In this document: piece by piece, positions 39,832 to 48,816 of the stretch | Layout of the letters: each line of letters opens with the position of its first letter | How positions within the stretch are numbered: position 1 is the first letter of the stretch | Origin: a virus | Virus record (IMG/VR): IMGVR_UViG_3300037099_000042 | Span: 1 to 60,012 of that record | Direction: 5' to 3' (one strand) | Length of the DNA stretch: 60,012 nt | Translations under genes and position numbers: made by a program | Notes under the pieces: generated by a model | What the model was told of the DNA's origin: nothing | Database searches by the model: none | The model's input: the letters and a program-made list of their open reading frames with translations, nothing else

Positions 39832-41985
39832 TTACATTACCTCAGTGCTGGAGAGGGAGATCTGCTGCACCGACTGCCCGTCCATATACCACACGGTAAT
39901 CGGAGGGGACTGGCGCAGCGCCCGCACCGCGGCGGTCGCCGGCAGGACTTGGATATAGTAGCCCTGAGAGTACAGGATTTGGTCAATAGGCAACCCAGCC
40001 GCAGCGTTGACTTCCGCGGCCTGAAGTGCTGACAGGGGGACGCCGGCACGCATCGCGCCGTAGTTCAGCGCGGCGTTGATCGGATCGGTCAGGGCCGAGC
40101 GGATCAGGCCGTAGCCCAATGAGTTATAGGGCACGCTGTTGACGGTGGTCAGGAGCGCCATCAGCGAGTTTTGCAGGGCGTTGTTCAGCCAAATCTGATT
40201 GACGTAGCTATCGGCCCATTTGAACTTGCCGGTGATGCTGCCGGGATAGAGGAACTGCCAAGAATTGTTGGCGTTGGCATAATTCCCGTAGAAATTATAT
40301 CCGTTGGCAATCAGGTTCGCCGCAGTCACCGGGTCGTTGACGCTGGTCCCAAGACCGGACTGACCTTTGAACGCCAAAGTCGGGCGGCCATTGGTCTGTG
40401 TGAAGTTGATGGCCGCGACCATGCCGCAGACGAACGGCGCCAAATAAAGGTCAGTCGGTTCATAGATCAGGATAGTTCCCGAAGTGCTATTTTGGGTCAA
40501 GATATAGCCAAGGCTCGACGTAGCTGCCGTGCTGGCTGTTGGGGTGATATCCGCGTCCCAACACACATATGCAAACTCATTGTTTTGAGTGGCGTTCCAT
40601 GCCGCGAACAACTGCTTCTGCGCATTGCCGGTACTGCCCAGAGCGTCGGGATCGAATGCGGTCATGAATGTTGCGAAGTTGGTGGTCTGTGCGATGACGC
40701 TCGACATGAACGCCGACGGCGTGGCGGCGGCGGCCCCCTGGCTGAGCACGGCGCCGGTTGCGCTGGTCAGGTACAGGGAGACTGCAAGAACGCCGCTAGC
40801 GTAGGCGATGGTAGACGCGGTGCCGGCGATCCCCGACGTGACAACGAACGACTGAGCAGTGCTGTCGTAGGTCACAGCCGGGGCGGTGGCTGACGCCACG
40901 AGAGCCTCCGACGCGACGTAGTAGGCGCCTGCCGCCGCTACGGTATAGACGCCAACACCGCCAGCCGTACCCGATACCTGAGCGGTGATGACGGCACCGG
41001 CCGGGATGCTGGTGCCCGTGATGGTTTGGCCGACCGCCAGGACGCCGCTCGACACCGCCGAAACGATCAGATTGGTTCCGGTTGCGTTGACGGTCTCGCT
41101 GGCGACGGTCTGGCTGACGGACACAGCGTAGGTGCCCGTGCCGCCCGTGCCCGTGCCAAGCGCGGTAATCGTGGTGCCGGCGGTGACACCCGAACCGGTA
41201 AGGGTTTGGCCGACCGCCAAAGCTCCGCTCGTCACTGCGGACACCGTAAACCCGCCGCCAGTCGCGGTGATCGTCTCGGACACGATGGTCTGGCTGATGC
41301 TGACCAGATAGGTGCCCGTGCCGCCCGCAGTGCCGGTAAGCTGGCTGACTATGGTGGTGCCGGCCGCGACGCTGGTGCCTGTGATGGTTTGGCCCGGAGC
41401 CAGGACGGTGCCCGCCACGACGGCCGAGACGGTCATCACGGTATTGGCGATTGCCGCGGTGCAGGAGTTGGCCGCGATGGCGCCAGTAACGATACCGCCG
41501 AGGGTGCCTGTGACGTTGGCCTGCACCGGCTCGCTGGCGGTGATCGCGGCGTTGAGAAGGGTGGCGGCGGTCGAGAACGATGACGCCGACGCAAGGCTGA
41601 CAGACCCGGTGTGTGTGTAGCCGTCAACCACGACCGAGAACGTGCCGTTGATCGCCTGGATTTGCGACAGGCTCAAGCCCGATACGGTGCCGCCCCGGAG
41701 CCACGCGGCCTGTGCGGCCTGGGGATAGGTAGCGAGCAGGATCGACCCCGGCGACAGGGTGGCGCCGTTGTAGCCAGCGAAGTAGACCGACGCGATGGCT
41801 GCTTCTTTGCTGTTGGCGCCGAAATAACCGGCGACCGAAAGCGCAGTAGGGAACGACAGGATTGACCCAATCGGGACGCGGCCAGAATTGGACAAGACAA
41901 GGCCATTCATGACCAGTCCATTACCGCTCGCCGAGATGACGTTCGGGACTACGTTAACGATCTGTGAGGCGGGGATGGTGGACAT
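39832..41985 (-). CDS. Contractile tail sheath protein (DUF3383) with inserted repeats
   Basis: 717 residues, larger than the usual ~350-500. The N-terminal ~115 residues (IVNVVPNVISASGNGLVMNG; SVAGYFGANSKEAAIASVYF) and the part after residue ~450 (NNEFAYVCWDADITP; FKWADSYVNQIWLNNALQNS) are DUF3383. Between them lie about three ~62-residue repeats with GQTITGTSVAAGTTI and TGTYLVSISQT-type cores, likely surface domains on the sheath. Similar repeats occur in the capsid cement protein. ATG 41985 chosen for the MSTIPASQIVNV beginning. Confidence 0.9.
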   Translation of the reverse strand: MSTIPASQIVNVVPNVISASGNGLVMNGLVLSNSGRVPIGSILSFPTALSVAGYFGANSKEAAIASVYFAGYNGATLSPGSILLATYPQAAQAAWLRGGTVSGLSLSQIQAINGTFSVVVDGYTHTGSVSLASASSFSTAATLLNAAITASEPVQANVTGTLGGIVTGAIAANSCTAAIANTVMTVSAVVAGTVLAPGQTITGTSVAAGTTIVSQLTGTAGGTGTYLVSISQTIVSETITATGGGFTVSAVTSGALAVGQTLTGSGVTAGTTITALGTGTGGTGTYAVSVSQTVASETVNATGTNLIVSAVSSGVLAVGQTITGTSIPAGAVITAQVSGTAGGVGVYTVAAAGAYYVASEALVASATAPAVTYDSTAQSFVVTSGIAGTASTIAYASGVLAVSLYLTSATGAVLSQGAAAATPSAFMSSVIAQTTNFATFMTAFDPDALGSTGNAQKQLFAAWNATQNNEFAYVCWDADITPTASTAATSSLGYILTQNSTSGTILIYEPTDLYLAPFVCGMVAAINFTQTNGRPTLAFKGQSGLGTSVNDPVTAANLIANGYNFYGNYANANNSWQFLYPGSITGKFKWADSYVNQIWLNNALQNSLMALLTTVNSVPYNSLGYGLIRSALTDPINAALNYGAMRAGVPLSALQAAEVNAAAGLPIDQILYSQGYYIQVLPATAAVRALRQSPPITVWYMDGQSVQQISLSSTEVM

Positions 41986-42020
41986 GGATTTTGGCTCCAA
42001 GCGGTGCAGAGTCGTCTAGA

Positions 42021-42563
42021 CTAGGGTTGATATTCAGCGTCCACACTGATGACACCAGCAACCAGAGAAGCCGCGAAATCCTGCGTGGTTGTAACGACAG
42101 GATTGGTCTGCATCACAGCATCTATGACCCAGCGGATCTCAACCTGTTGCTCTCCGTTCAGATACGGCAGCTGCTTCGGTTCGTCCGTGTACAGAGGAAC
42201 TACGTCATACCCGGAAGCGGCAAACTGGATAGTCGCCCATTCCGAGCGCCAAAGTGTGGTGATGATTTGAGTGTTATCCGCTGCTTGTGGTCCGTGTACA
42301 TCGATCTGAACAGTTAGCTTTATTGGCTGAAGGTCTGTTCGCAGTCCAGCAGACACCGGATAGTTGTCCTGGAACGTCGTAGTGTTAGTCTCCAGCCGTG
42401 CACGCAAGACGGGAGTCATGACTACGAAGTTGACGCCGGACGGTTCCGGTACGCGATTATCAAGTCCGCGCACAACTTCGGTTCCGGTCGGCAAGACCAG
42501 CATCAGGAACGAGCGCAGCGCTGTCAGGACTTGAGTTTCAGTGAGGCTGAGGGAGGCGCTCAT
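42021..42563 (-). CDS. Neck terminator protein (gp12-like)
   Basis: 180 residues. LRSFLMLVLPTGTEVVRGLD and FVVMTPVLRARLETNTTTF, then DVHGPQAADNTQIITTLWRS. This matches the 'phage neck terminator' (LIC_12616) family found just before the sheath gene. Start ATG 42563 overlaps the gene before it. Confidence 0.85.
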   Translation of the reverse strand: MSASLSLTETQVLTALRSFLMLVLPTGTEVVRGLDNRVPEPSGVNFVVMTPVLRARLETNTTTFQDNYPVSAGLRTDLQPIKLTVQIDVHGPQAADNTQIITTLWRSEWATIQFAASGYDVVPLYTDEPKQLPYLNGEQQVEIRWVIDAVMQTNPVVTTTQDFAASLVAGVISVDAEYQP

Positions 42564-42937
42564 GATTGCCTTGTCACCGCCACCTTGACCCAACCATCAA
42601 CCGACGCCCAGTTCTCAAGCACCATTGCCACCAGCCAAACGCTTCCATCCGGCAGCGTAATGAGATCGCCCCCAGTTTGATCGGCGCGGACTACGCCGTC
42701 CCAATTGCCATTGATGTACATCGCCCGGCGCTCGCCCTGGATATCGAGGCCGTCCGTCATGATCAAATCATTGTACTGGAGCGATTGAACCTGGACTTGA
42801 ACCCGTGCCGGCTTGGCATAGGATGGGGTCCGCGAGCCATCGTCCGCAGTCGTGTAGCCGGTTGATCGCCGGATGGTCGCCGTGACGCACGGGTTGATCG
42901 CGGCGACGGCTGATAGGGCGATGGCGTGCAGGTTCAT
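42560..42937 (-). CDS. Head-tail joining protein
   Basis: 125 residues. CVTATIRRSTGYTTADDGSR, QVQVQSLQYNDLIMTDGLDI, and LPDGSVWLVAMVLENWASVD. Position and form are those of small head-closure proteins. Overlaps both neighbours by 4 bases. Confidence 0.72.
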   Translation of the reverse strand: MNLHAIALSAVAAINPCVTATIRRSTGYTTADDGSRTPSYAKPARVQVQVQSLQYNDLIMTDGLDIQGERRAMYINGNWDGVVRADQTGGDLITLPDGSVWLVAMVLENWASVDGWVKVAVTRQS

Positions 42938-43482
42938 GACTTCACCGTGTACTTGACGCTCTGCCAGAGGTGGCCGGTGTCGATAAGGGGCTTCTCGGAT
43001 TGACCACTGTAGTCGTCGCCGGCCTTCACCCGCGCGGCGGCCTCACCAACTACCTTGCCGGTAACGACAAGACTTTGGTCTTTGCTGCGCATCTTCTTGA
43101 GCATCAGCGTGATCGGCGAGAGTGGCGGGCTGTCAACGGCCTGGATGGACTCCTGAAGCTGCCCGGAGATTTCCTCGCCCATGCGGCCGAGCGTGGCGTC
43201 GGTGTCGTAGTTCGTGGCGACAAGCTGTTTTTCGATGGTGTCGCCCCAGCCGCCGCTTTCCTTGGCGATCATCGGCCGAAAGAACGGGCGCGGAGGAATA
43301 GATGCTCCGGGAGCGCCGAACTCTTGAATTGCGGCCACCATAGCGGTGTTGGTGCCATCGGGATAAACATCGGTATCCGCCATCCACCCGACCTCAAGCG
43401 TCCCCTTCTTGTTCAGCTTCGCGGCCATCTCGTTGAGCTGCGCGGTCAGCTTGTCGCCGCCCGTGAATGCCTTAGCTACCAT
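42934..43482 (-). CDS. Neck/tail-completion protein (HK97 gp10 / Mu gpG-like)
   Basis: 182 residues. FGAPGASIPPRPFFRPMIAK is the hallmark 'PPRPF' stretch of virion morphogenesis proteins, and IDTGHLWQSVKYTVKS ends the protein like 'DTGxLRxSI' of gp10-like proteins. ATG 43482 overlaps the previous stop by 7 bases and is preferred over longer in-frame starts that run through the DUF4054 gene. Confidence 0.82.
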   Translation of the reverse strand: MVAKAFTGGDKLTAQLNEMAAKLNKKGTLEVGWMADTDVYPDGTNTAMVAAIQEFGAPGASIPPRPFFRPMIAKESGGWGDTIEKQLVATNYDTDATLGRMGEEISGQLQESIQAVDSPPLSPITLMLKKMRSKDQSLVVTGKVVGEAAARVKAGDDYSGQSEKPLIDTGHLWQSVKYTVKS

Positions 43483-43913
43483 CTGCGGCCAAGCCCGTTG
43501 TATTGGGCGCGCGGGCCGTGGACATAGCGAGCGGTGCGGAACTGGGGCGTTGCCGCCCAGAACGCCGCGCCGTATTTGGTCTGCTGCCACCACTGAACGG
43601 TGCCGGCCGGATAGTCGTTCTGGGTCGCCACCGTGACGCTGCCCTCGGTCGCGTTGCTGATCCGGCCGACCAGGGTCGAAGCCGGCTGGCCGTTCAGCGG
43701 TGCGTTGATGGCGGCAATGTGGGCAGTCACCATGCCGAGCAACATCGCCCGCTGACCGCCCGCACTGTCGTCTGTGATGACGCTGCATGCCGTGTTGTCG
43801 CAGTAAAGCCCAGCCTCTGCCCAATACGCTGCGGCCGTCGCCGGCTGCACGGATGCCGCCAACTCGGGGTAACGTGCGGACCACAGGCTGTAGTCGAATG
43901 CGACAATCGCCAT
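43476..43913 (-). CDS. Head-tail connector (DUF4054)
   Basis: 145 residues. FDYSLWSARYPELAASVQPA, AAYWAEAGLYCDNTACSVI, and GAAFWAATPQFRTARYVHGP fit DUF4054, the adaptor protein in DUF3383/DUF2184 phages. Confidence 0.88.
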   Translation of the reverse strand: MAIVAFDYSLWSARYPELAASVQPATAAAYWAEAGLYCDNTACSVITDDSAGGQRAMLLGMVTAHIAAINAPLNGQPASTLVGRISNATEGSVTVATQNDYPAGTVQWWQQTKYGAAFWAATPQFRTARYVHGPRAQYNGLGRRW

Positions 43914-43916
43914 GAT

Positions 43917-44360
43917 TTAGGCCGCCTTCGCCGGTTGGATGCGCGCGGGGAGGTTCTCGGGGTCAATCGCCTCGAACCCGCTGCGGACCCTGAGCTTTTC
44001 CTTGGCTTCGGCGGTCGCGTGCAGGCTGCGGTCGTTGGCGAAAATGAGGTTGTTCTTGATGAAATCGCTGTCTTTGTTCTGCGCGTACCAGTGATCCCAG
44101 AAGTCCTTCGGAACGTCGTGGGTGATGCCGTAGCCTCCGACGATTTCGTGATCCGGGACTTTTTCCAGGTGGCGCGCGAATCCATTGAGCGTCACGCGCT
44201 CCGGGCGCTCTGCGGCCTTGGTGATGGTCCGCCAGCCGCCGCCAAACATCGGCTCGCTGCTTTCAACCATGTCGAAGACGCGCAGAATGAGGCCGTGCGG
44301 GAGCTTGCAAGCAACCGTGACGGTGTTGGTCGAGGTAATGGTGCTGGGCTGGGTGGCCAT
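43917..44360 (-). CDS. Hypothetical head-region protein
   Basis: 147 residues. VACKLPHGLILRVFDMVE near the start and KVPDHEIVGGYGITHDVPKD, then SDFIKNNLIFANDRSLHATA. It is typical of a small family located between the major capsid and connector genes, function unknown. Confidence 0.75.
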   Translation of the reverse strand: MATQPSTITSTNTVTVACKLPHGLILRVFDMVESSEPMFGGGWRTITKAAERPERVTLNGFARHLEKVPDHEIVGGYGITHDVPKDFWDHWYAQNKDSDFIKNNLIFANDRSLHATAEAKEKLRVRSGFEAIDPENLPARIQPAKAA

Positions 44361-44428
44361 ATGGGCAGTCTCCTGTGGATGGGGTTATCTGAAGCCCGCC
44401 CGGCGATTAACCGGGCGGATTCCAGGCA

Positions 44429-44452
44429 CAAAAAAACCCGCCAGCGGCGGGG
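44429..44452 (-). terminator. Terminator after the major capsid gene
   Basis: On the minus strand CCCGCC-GCT-GGCGGG followed by seven Ts. It lies just downstream of the capsid gene and can set its high mRNA level relative to the neck genes. Confidence 0.75.
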
Positions 44453-44476
44453 TGGATTTCCGAGATGTTGGAGCGT

Positions 44477-45547
44477 TTACACGCCGATCATCTGGGCGAT
44501 GGCGAACGGCTGACGGATGATCGCGCCCCACGAACCCTGCGTCATCTTCTGTTTGAAGGACGACATATCGCGGATGATGGCCCCGGCGCGCAGCTTCTCG
44601 TTGAAAGCGGCATAGGCCGACTTCTGGCCCTCCACGTCCTTGGCGATCAACTGCACGACTTCTCCGGCGGCCGAACCCTGCGGGTTCTGAGCCGAGGACG
44701 CCCCGTACTGGATGGCGGTCTTGACCTCCAGGCTGGGGAAGTTCTTGCGGATCAGGTCTTCGACGTTGACGTTGTACTGGTTGGTCGCGGTCAGAGCGGC
44801 GCGGCTCTTGGGCGACAGGGCCAGCACGAGCGGGGTCTTCTCGTCGATGTTGCCGGACGACTGACTGACCAACTGCACGAACAGGCTCTGGATGTCAGCG
44901 AAGATTTCGTTCGCGGTGGCGTTCAGCGCCGTGCCGTTCCACCACTTCAGGCCACCGGCAGCCTTGGTCGCCGGGGCAATCGGGGTGGGCAGGCTCGGGT
45001 CGTTCAGCAGGCCGTAATTCTGCAAGCCGCTGACGCCGTAGAAGTAGGTCAGGTTCTGGAACTTGTTCAGAATGTTGACCGATGAGGTCTTCAGCTCCGA
45101 AGCCCAGTTGATGCGGGCGCGGCCGGCCTGCTCCAGTTCGCGCTCGCCGTATTCCACCACGACTTGGTAGAGATACGCCTGACGCTGCGGGAAGTTGCTG
45201 TTTGCCTTGGCCCGGCCGTTGGCGCTGAAGTCGCCATAGCTGGAGACCTCGCCAGTGTGCTCAACCATCGGGAAAATGGCGGTGGTGTCCACCCAATCGC
45301 CCTTGCGCACTTCGTCGATGATCTCGACGGCCGCATTCTTGGCCGTCAGGACGCGCAGAAGGTCGGGGTCAACGAAGGTGGTCAGGAACGCGGGAATACC
45401 GCTGTTCGGGGTGGAAATCAACGTCGGCTGGGCGTCCATCGCCAACTCGAAGTCGTACTTCCACTCGGGCTTGAGGTAGTCGACAGCGCCAGTGAAGCTG
45501 ATGCCCCACTCACGCTCAAAGCGCCTAAAATCAGGGTGGCGGTTCAT
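44477..45547 (-). CDS. Major capsid protein (DUF2184)
   Basis: 356 residues. FRRFEREWGISFTGAVDYLK, STPNSGIPAFLTTFVDPDLL, and VKTAIQYGASSAQNPQGSAA, then MSSFKQKMTQGSWGAIIRQP. This is the DUF2184 capsid of myophages. ATG 45547 chosen since the family starts with a short helical arm. Confidence 0.9.
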   Translation of the reverse strand: MNRHPDFRRFEREWGISFTGAVDYLKPEWKYDFELAMDAQPTLISTPNSGIPAFLTTFVDPDLLRVLTAKNAAVEIIDEVRKGDWVDTTAIFPMVEHTGEVSSYGDFSANGRAKANSNFPQRQAYLYQVVVEYGERELEQAGRARINWASELKTSSVNILNKFQNLTYFYGVSGLQNYGLLNDPSLPTPIAPATKAAGGLKWWNGTALNATANEIFADIQSLFVQLVSQSSGNIDEKTPLVLALSPKSRAALTATNQYNVNVEDLIRKNFPSLEVKTAIQYGASSAQNPQGSAAGEVVQLIAKDVEGQKSAYAAFNEKLRAGAIIRDMSSFKQKMTQGSWGAIIRQPFAIAQMIGV

Positions 45548-45561
45548 AGCGGGGGGTGTCC

Positions 45562-46719
45562 TTAGTTGGAGATCTTGACCAGTTCGCCAACGGCACCAGC
45601 CGACGACGCGCGGAAAGGGGTTTCGGTGGTGCTGTTGACGCTGATGGTCTGAGCCGTCAAAGCGGTTTGGTAGCCGTTGGTCAGGTAGGTGCCCGAACCG
45701 CCCACGCCGGTCAGGTTGGCGTTGGTCGCGCCAGTGGCAGAGATGGACTGAGCAACCACGCTGGAGCCGGTCAACAGATCGTTGATCGCCCAAACGCCCG
45801 ACGAACTGGCATCAACCGTCAGGTACATCGCGTTGGTGGCGGTGATGGTCGAGGCGGTGGCGGCGGTCGAGGCCGGGCGGTCGGTGTAGTAGGTGCCCGC
45901 GCCGCCGGCAGTGGCGGTGCCATAGCCTAGGATGGTGGTGCCGGTCGGGATGTTGGTGCCGCTGATGACCATACCCGGAGCGAAGACGCCCGAGGTGTTG
46001 GCGCCGGTCAGGGTCAGGCCGCCGCCGCCGATGGTCAACGCCGTCGAGGCCACAGTCTGCGACACGTTCACCGTATATGTGCCCGTGCTGCCGGCGGTGC
46101 CGGTGAGCTGGTTGACAATCACGGTGGCGGTATCAACGCCCGTGCCGGCAACGGAGAGCCCAGCGCCAAGAACGGAGCCGGTGCCAACCGCAGTAACGGT
46201 CAGGACGGTGCCGGCGATGGAGCCGGTAGCGGTGTTGGTGGTCGGAAGCGCGCCGCCGGTCGCGGCGGAAACGACCTTGGCGAGAGTGGCCGATGTAGCA
46301 GTCGCGCCAACGGTCGGGTTGCCGGTAGCCGCGAAGCTCACCTGACCCGTGACGTTGTTGGCATAGGCTTTCTGCCCGATGGTGGCGGCAGTGGTGCCGT
46401 CGTTCTTGACCCAGAAGTCACCCGCGAAATACAGGGTAACGGGCAGGCCGGTCGGAACAACCATCGTGCTCTCGCCGAGATAGGCGGTGATGATCGCCTG
46501 CTGATCGCGGGCCAGGATGCCGGTCGGGGCAAGCGTGCCGGTGTTGCTGACGGTGATGTTGTTGGCATCGGCCCACGCGAAGCGGCCGACAGTGACGCCG
46601 TTCGGGCCAGCAACGAGGGCGCCGGGGCCGGCGTCAACGGACGAACGGGGATTGGTGGACGCGAAGTCACCGACAACCGCCGGAGCCTGCACCACGTTTA
46701 CAGCGGAGGGGAAAGGCAT
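45562..46719 (-). CDS. Structural cement (decoration) protein with inserted repeats
   Basis: 385 residues. The first 150 (FASTNPRSSVDAGPGALVAG; GRFAWADANNITVSNTGTLA; LYFAGDFWVKNDGTTAATIG) match Gp24-like cement proteins that stabilise capsids. The remaining ~220 carry about three repeats of the type VNQLTGTAGSTGTYTVNVSQ that also occur in the tail sheath. These would be exposed on the head surface. Confidence 0.85.
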   Translation of the reverse strand: MPFPSAVNVVQAPAVVGDFASTNPRSSVDAGPGALVAGPNGVTVGRFAWADANNITVSNTGTLAPTGILARDQQAIITAYLGESTMVVPTGLPVTLYFAGDFWVKNDGTTAATIGQKAYANNVTGQVSFAATGNPTVGATATSATLAKVVSAATGGALPTTNTATGSIAGTVLTVTAVGTGSVLGAGLSVAGTGVDTATVIVNQLTGTAGSTGTYTVNVSQTVASTALTIGGGGLTLTGANTSGVFAPGMVISGTNIPTGTTILGYGTATAGGAGTYYTDRPASTAATASTITATNAMYLTVDASSSGVWAINDLLTGSSVVAQSISATGATNANLTGVGGSGTYLTNGYQTALTAQTISVNSTTETPFRASSAGAVGELVKISN

Positions 46720-46728
46720 CGTAAATCC

Positions 46729-47982
46729 TTAGATAGAGCGGATGCGGGCCGCGTTGGGGAACCGCGTTTCGAAGTCGGCACCGCCGGCACTGTCGCGGGC
46801 CATGGTGGAGCGGTCGCGCTCACCGGGCTTCGGGGCGGTGGACAGGATGGCGCGATAAGCGGAGGGGTGGACGCCATCGACGGGGATGCCGATGCTGTCG
46901 AGGGCGAGCTTGTAGACGGCCTCGGCGCTGTCCTGGGCAACGGCGATCTCGCCGATGTAGGGGCGAACCACCTTCTCGGCGTCGGCGATGTCACGCAGAC
47001 GCTTGACGGTGGCGGATTCGGCTGCCTTGACGGCTCTGGTGATGGCGGCGTCCATGGCGGCTTTGGACGGCTTGTCATCCTCGTCCAGCCGGTCGGGCTT
47101 CTCTTTGCCTTCCAGCTTCACCACGTCGTCATCCTTGGGGGGAACGGGCGGCTCGTCTTCGGCCGGCTTGTCGAGTTTGGCGACAGCGGCCTCAAGACGC
47201 CGCACGAGCGCCTCGATGCGGCTGGCCTGGTCGTCTTCCTTCTTCTCGGCAACGGCCGGCTCGTCGGTGTCAACGACCAGGTCGTCGTCGGGAAGGTCTT
47301 TCTCGTCAGCTTTGTCGAGCAGGTTGACAAGATCATCAACCGTCGCGTCCTGTGCCAACTTGGTGCGGAGAGCCGTGATAGCTCCCTTGACCATAGCGGC
47401 CTTTTTGTTGGGGGCCTTGCGAGCCATGAGGTTCTCCTTGAGTTTAGAATCTCCGACAACCACGTCGGAACCAGCGCGGCCATGGGGCACCAAAGCCACA
47501 TGGTTTCCGCGTATTTCAGTCATGCGTCCGTCGTAGCGGACACCCTGATAGGTGCCCGGCTCCATCACCGGGACGTAGCGATAGGCGCAGGACAGTTCCC
47601 GCTGCTCTCCGCTTTCGATGGCTTCGATTGCGTCCCGCGCCCAGACCACCAGCGAGTTGCGCAGATAGGGCGCGACGAACTCGGCGTCGGTTCCTGTCGC
47701 CCCAACCACGATGTCCGGCCTGTGATCGTCGGCGGAAACGGGAACATGGACGTTCAGCAGGGGAAGACTGTTGAATGAGGCTGCCGCCTTTTCGAGTTCG
47801 GCCGGGTCGCGCAACAGGTAGTAAACGCGGTCCCGATCCAGGCCGAGCCGGTCGGCGTCGGGGATTTCGTGGCCGTAGTAGGGGCAGACATTCGCCTTAG
47901 AGATGTTGGTAACGGCGACATGCAGGCGGCCGTCCTCATCCACCGAACGAACGGTGGAGCGGTCTAGGGCGAGAATTGTCAT
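46729..47982 (-). CDS. Prohead protease with scaffold-like C-terminus (DUF2213)
   Basis: 417 residues. The first ~165 (ISKANVCPYYGHEIPDADRL; GTDAEFVAPYLRNSLVVWAR; ELSCAYRYVPVMEPG) are DUF2213. After NHVALVPHGRAGSD, with the H of the protease, the rest is highly charged and helical, as expected of a scaffold fused to the protease. Confidence 0.88.
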   Translation of the reverse strand: MTILALDRSTVRSVDEDGRLHVAVTNISKANVCPYYGHEIPDADRLGLDRDRVYYLLRDPAELEKAAASFNSLPLLNVHVPVSADDHRPDIVVGATGTDAEFVAPYLRNSLVVWARDAIEAIESGEQRELSCAYRYVPVMEPGTYQGVRYDGRMTEIRGNHVALVPHGRAGSDVVVGDSKLKENLMARKAPNKKAAMVKGAITALRTKLAQDATVDDLVNLLDKADEKDLPDDDLVVDTDEPAVAEKKEDDQASRIEALVRRLEAAVAKLDKPAEDEPPVPPKDDDVVKLEGKEKPDRLDEDDKPSKAAMDAAITRAVKAAESATVKRLRDIADAEKVVRPYIGEIAVAQDSAEAVYKLALDSIGIPVDGVHPSAYRAILSTAPKPGERDRSTMARDSAGGADFETRFPNAARIRSI

Positions 47983-47988
47983 GGTTTA

Positions 47989-48816
47989 TTATCCCGGCAG
48001 TATGCTTCTACTAACGCATCTGCAATTTATTTCCCGGCCAGGGTAAGTCCATTTACCCTCTAGGAACATTCCTTTATCAACATCGTAAATCTTGCCGTTG
48101 GCCGCGACGTGTTCCGGCCTTGGATGCTTCCCGGCATGACTATGCAGCCACTTTGCTTGCTTGATCCCAAGCTGCGACTGACGCACGATTGTTATTGTTG
48201 ATGTCGCTTTATTGTTCTGGTCTCTGGCGATCAACTCAGCCCGGCGCCGTGTGACGCCGTACCGCTTCTGTAGTTCCTTGCTCAACTCGGCGAGATTTCC
48301 GCCCTGCGCCACGCTGCGCATCACAAGCCCATCGACCTCGGCCAAATGCTGCGACGCGATGGACTTGATCAGCCCGACCTGCTCGCCAATGGTGGCCTGC
48401 ATCACCTCGTTGGCTTCGCGGGTCATCTTCCATTCGATGGCAAAGCCGGACTTCTTCAGCGCCGCCTTCATCGCCGCGTCGGAGCGGTCGATTGCCGCCG
48501 TTGCAAACCACCGGGCCATGAACGGCGCGAGGTCGTTGATCTTCTTCATCCGCCGCCGCGCCAGCTTCGCCAGGGCTTCACGCATTGACGCTGCGGCGCT
48601 CATGCCATCGGTCCAGTGGCCGCTAACGTCCGTCGCGTCCTGGGCCATTAGCGGCGGGTTGGCCTTGTAGGTGGCCTCGACCCAGTACACGACGCTATTG
48701 TGCAATTCGTCCACCAGCTTCGTCAGCTTCTTGCGGTAGGCCGCCTCGATGCCCTGGTTCGGATGGATCGGGGGCAGGGTGATCGGCTTGCCGGTGGGAG
48801 AGCGGAGCGCAGTCAT
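47989..48816 (-). CDS. Head morphogenesis protein (Mu gpF / SPP1 gp7-like)
   Basis: 275 residues. WLHSHAGKHPRPEHVAANGK and YPGREINCRCVSRSILPG carry the His and Cys pattern of the Phage_Mu_F domain. The N-terminal part is helical with LIARDQNNKATSTITIVRQS. Minor head protein attached to the portal; overlaps the portal gene by 4 bases. Confidence 0.88.
   Translation of the reverse strand: MTALRSPTGKPITLPPIHPNQGIEAAYRKKLTKLVDELHNSVVYWVEATYKANPPLMAQDATDVSGHWTDGMSAAASMREALAKLARRRMKKINDLAPFMARWFATAAIDRSDAAMKAALKKSGFAIEWKMTREANEVMQATIGEQVGLIKSIASQHLAEVDGLVMRSVAQGGNLAELSKELQKRYGVTRRRAELIARDQNNKATSTITIVRQSQLGIKQAKWLHSHAGKHPRPEHVAANGKIYDVDKGMFLEGKWTYPGREINCRCVSRSILPG

Noticed and set aside
46867-47778. 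Forward 303-codon frame opposite the prohead protease
   Set aside because: Antisense to a recognised DUF2213 gene within a continuous leftward late operon.
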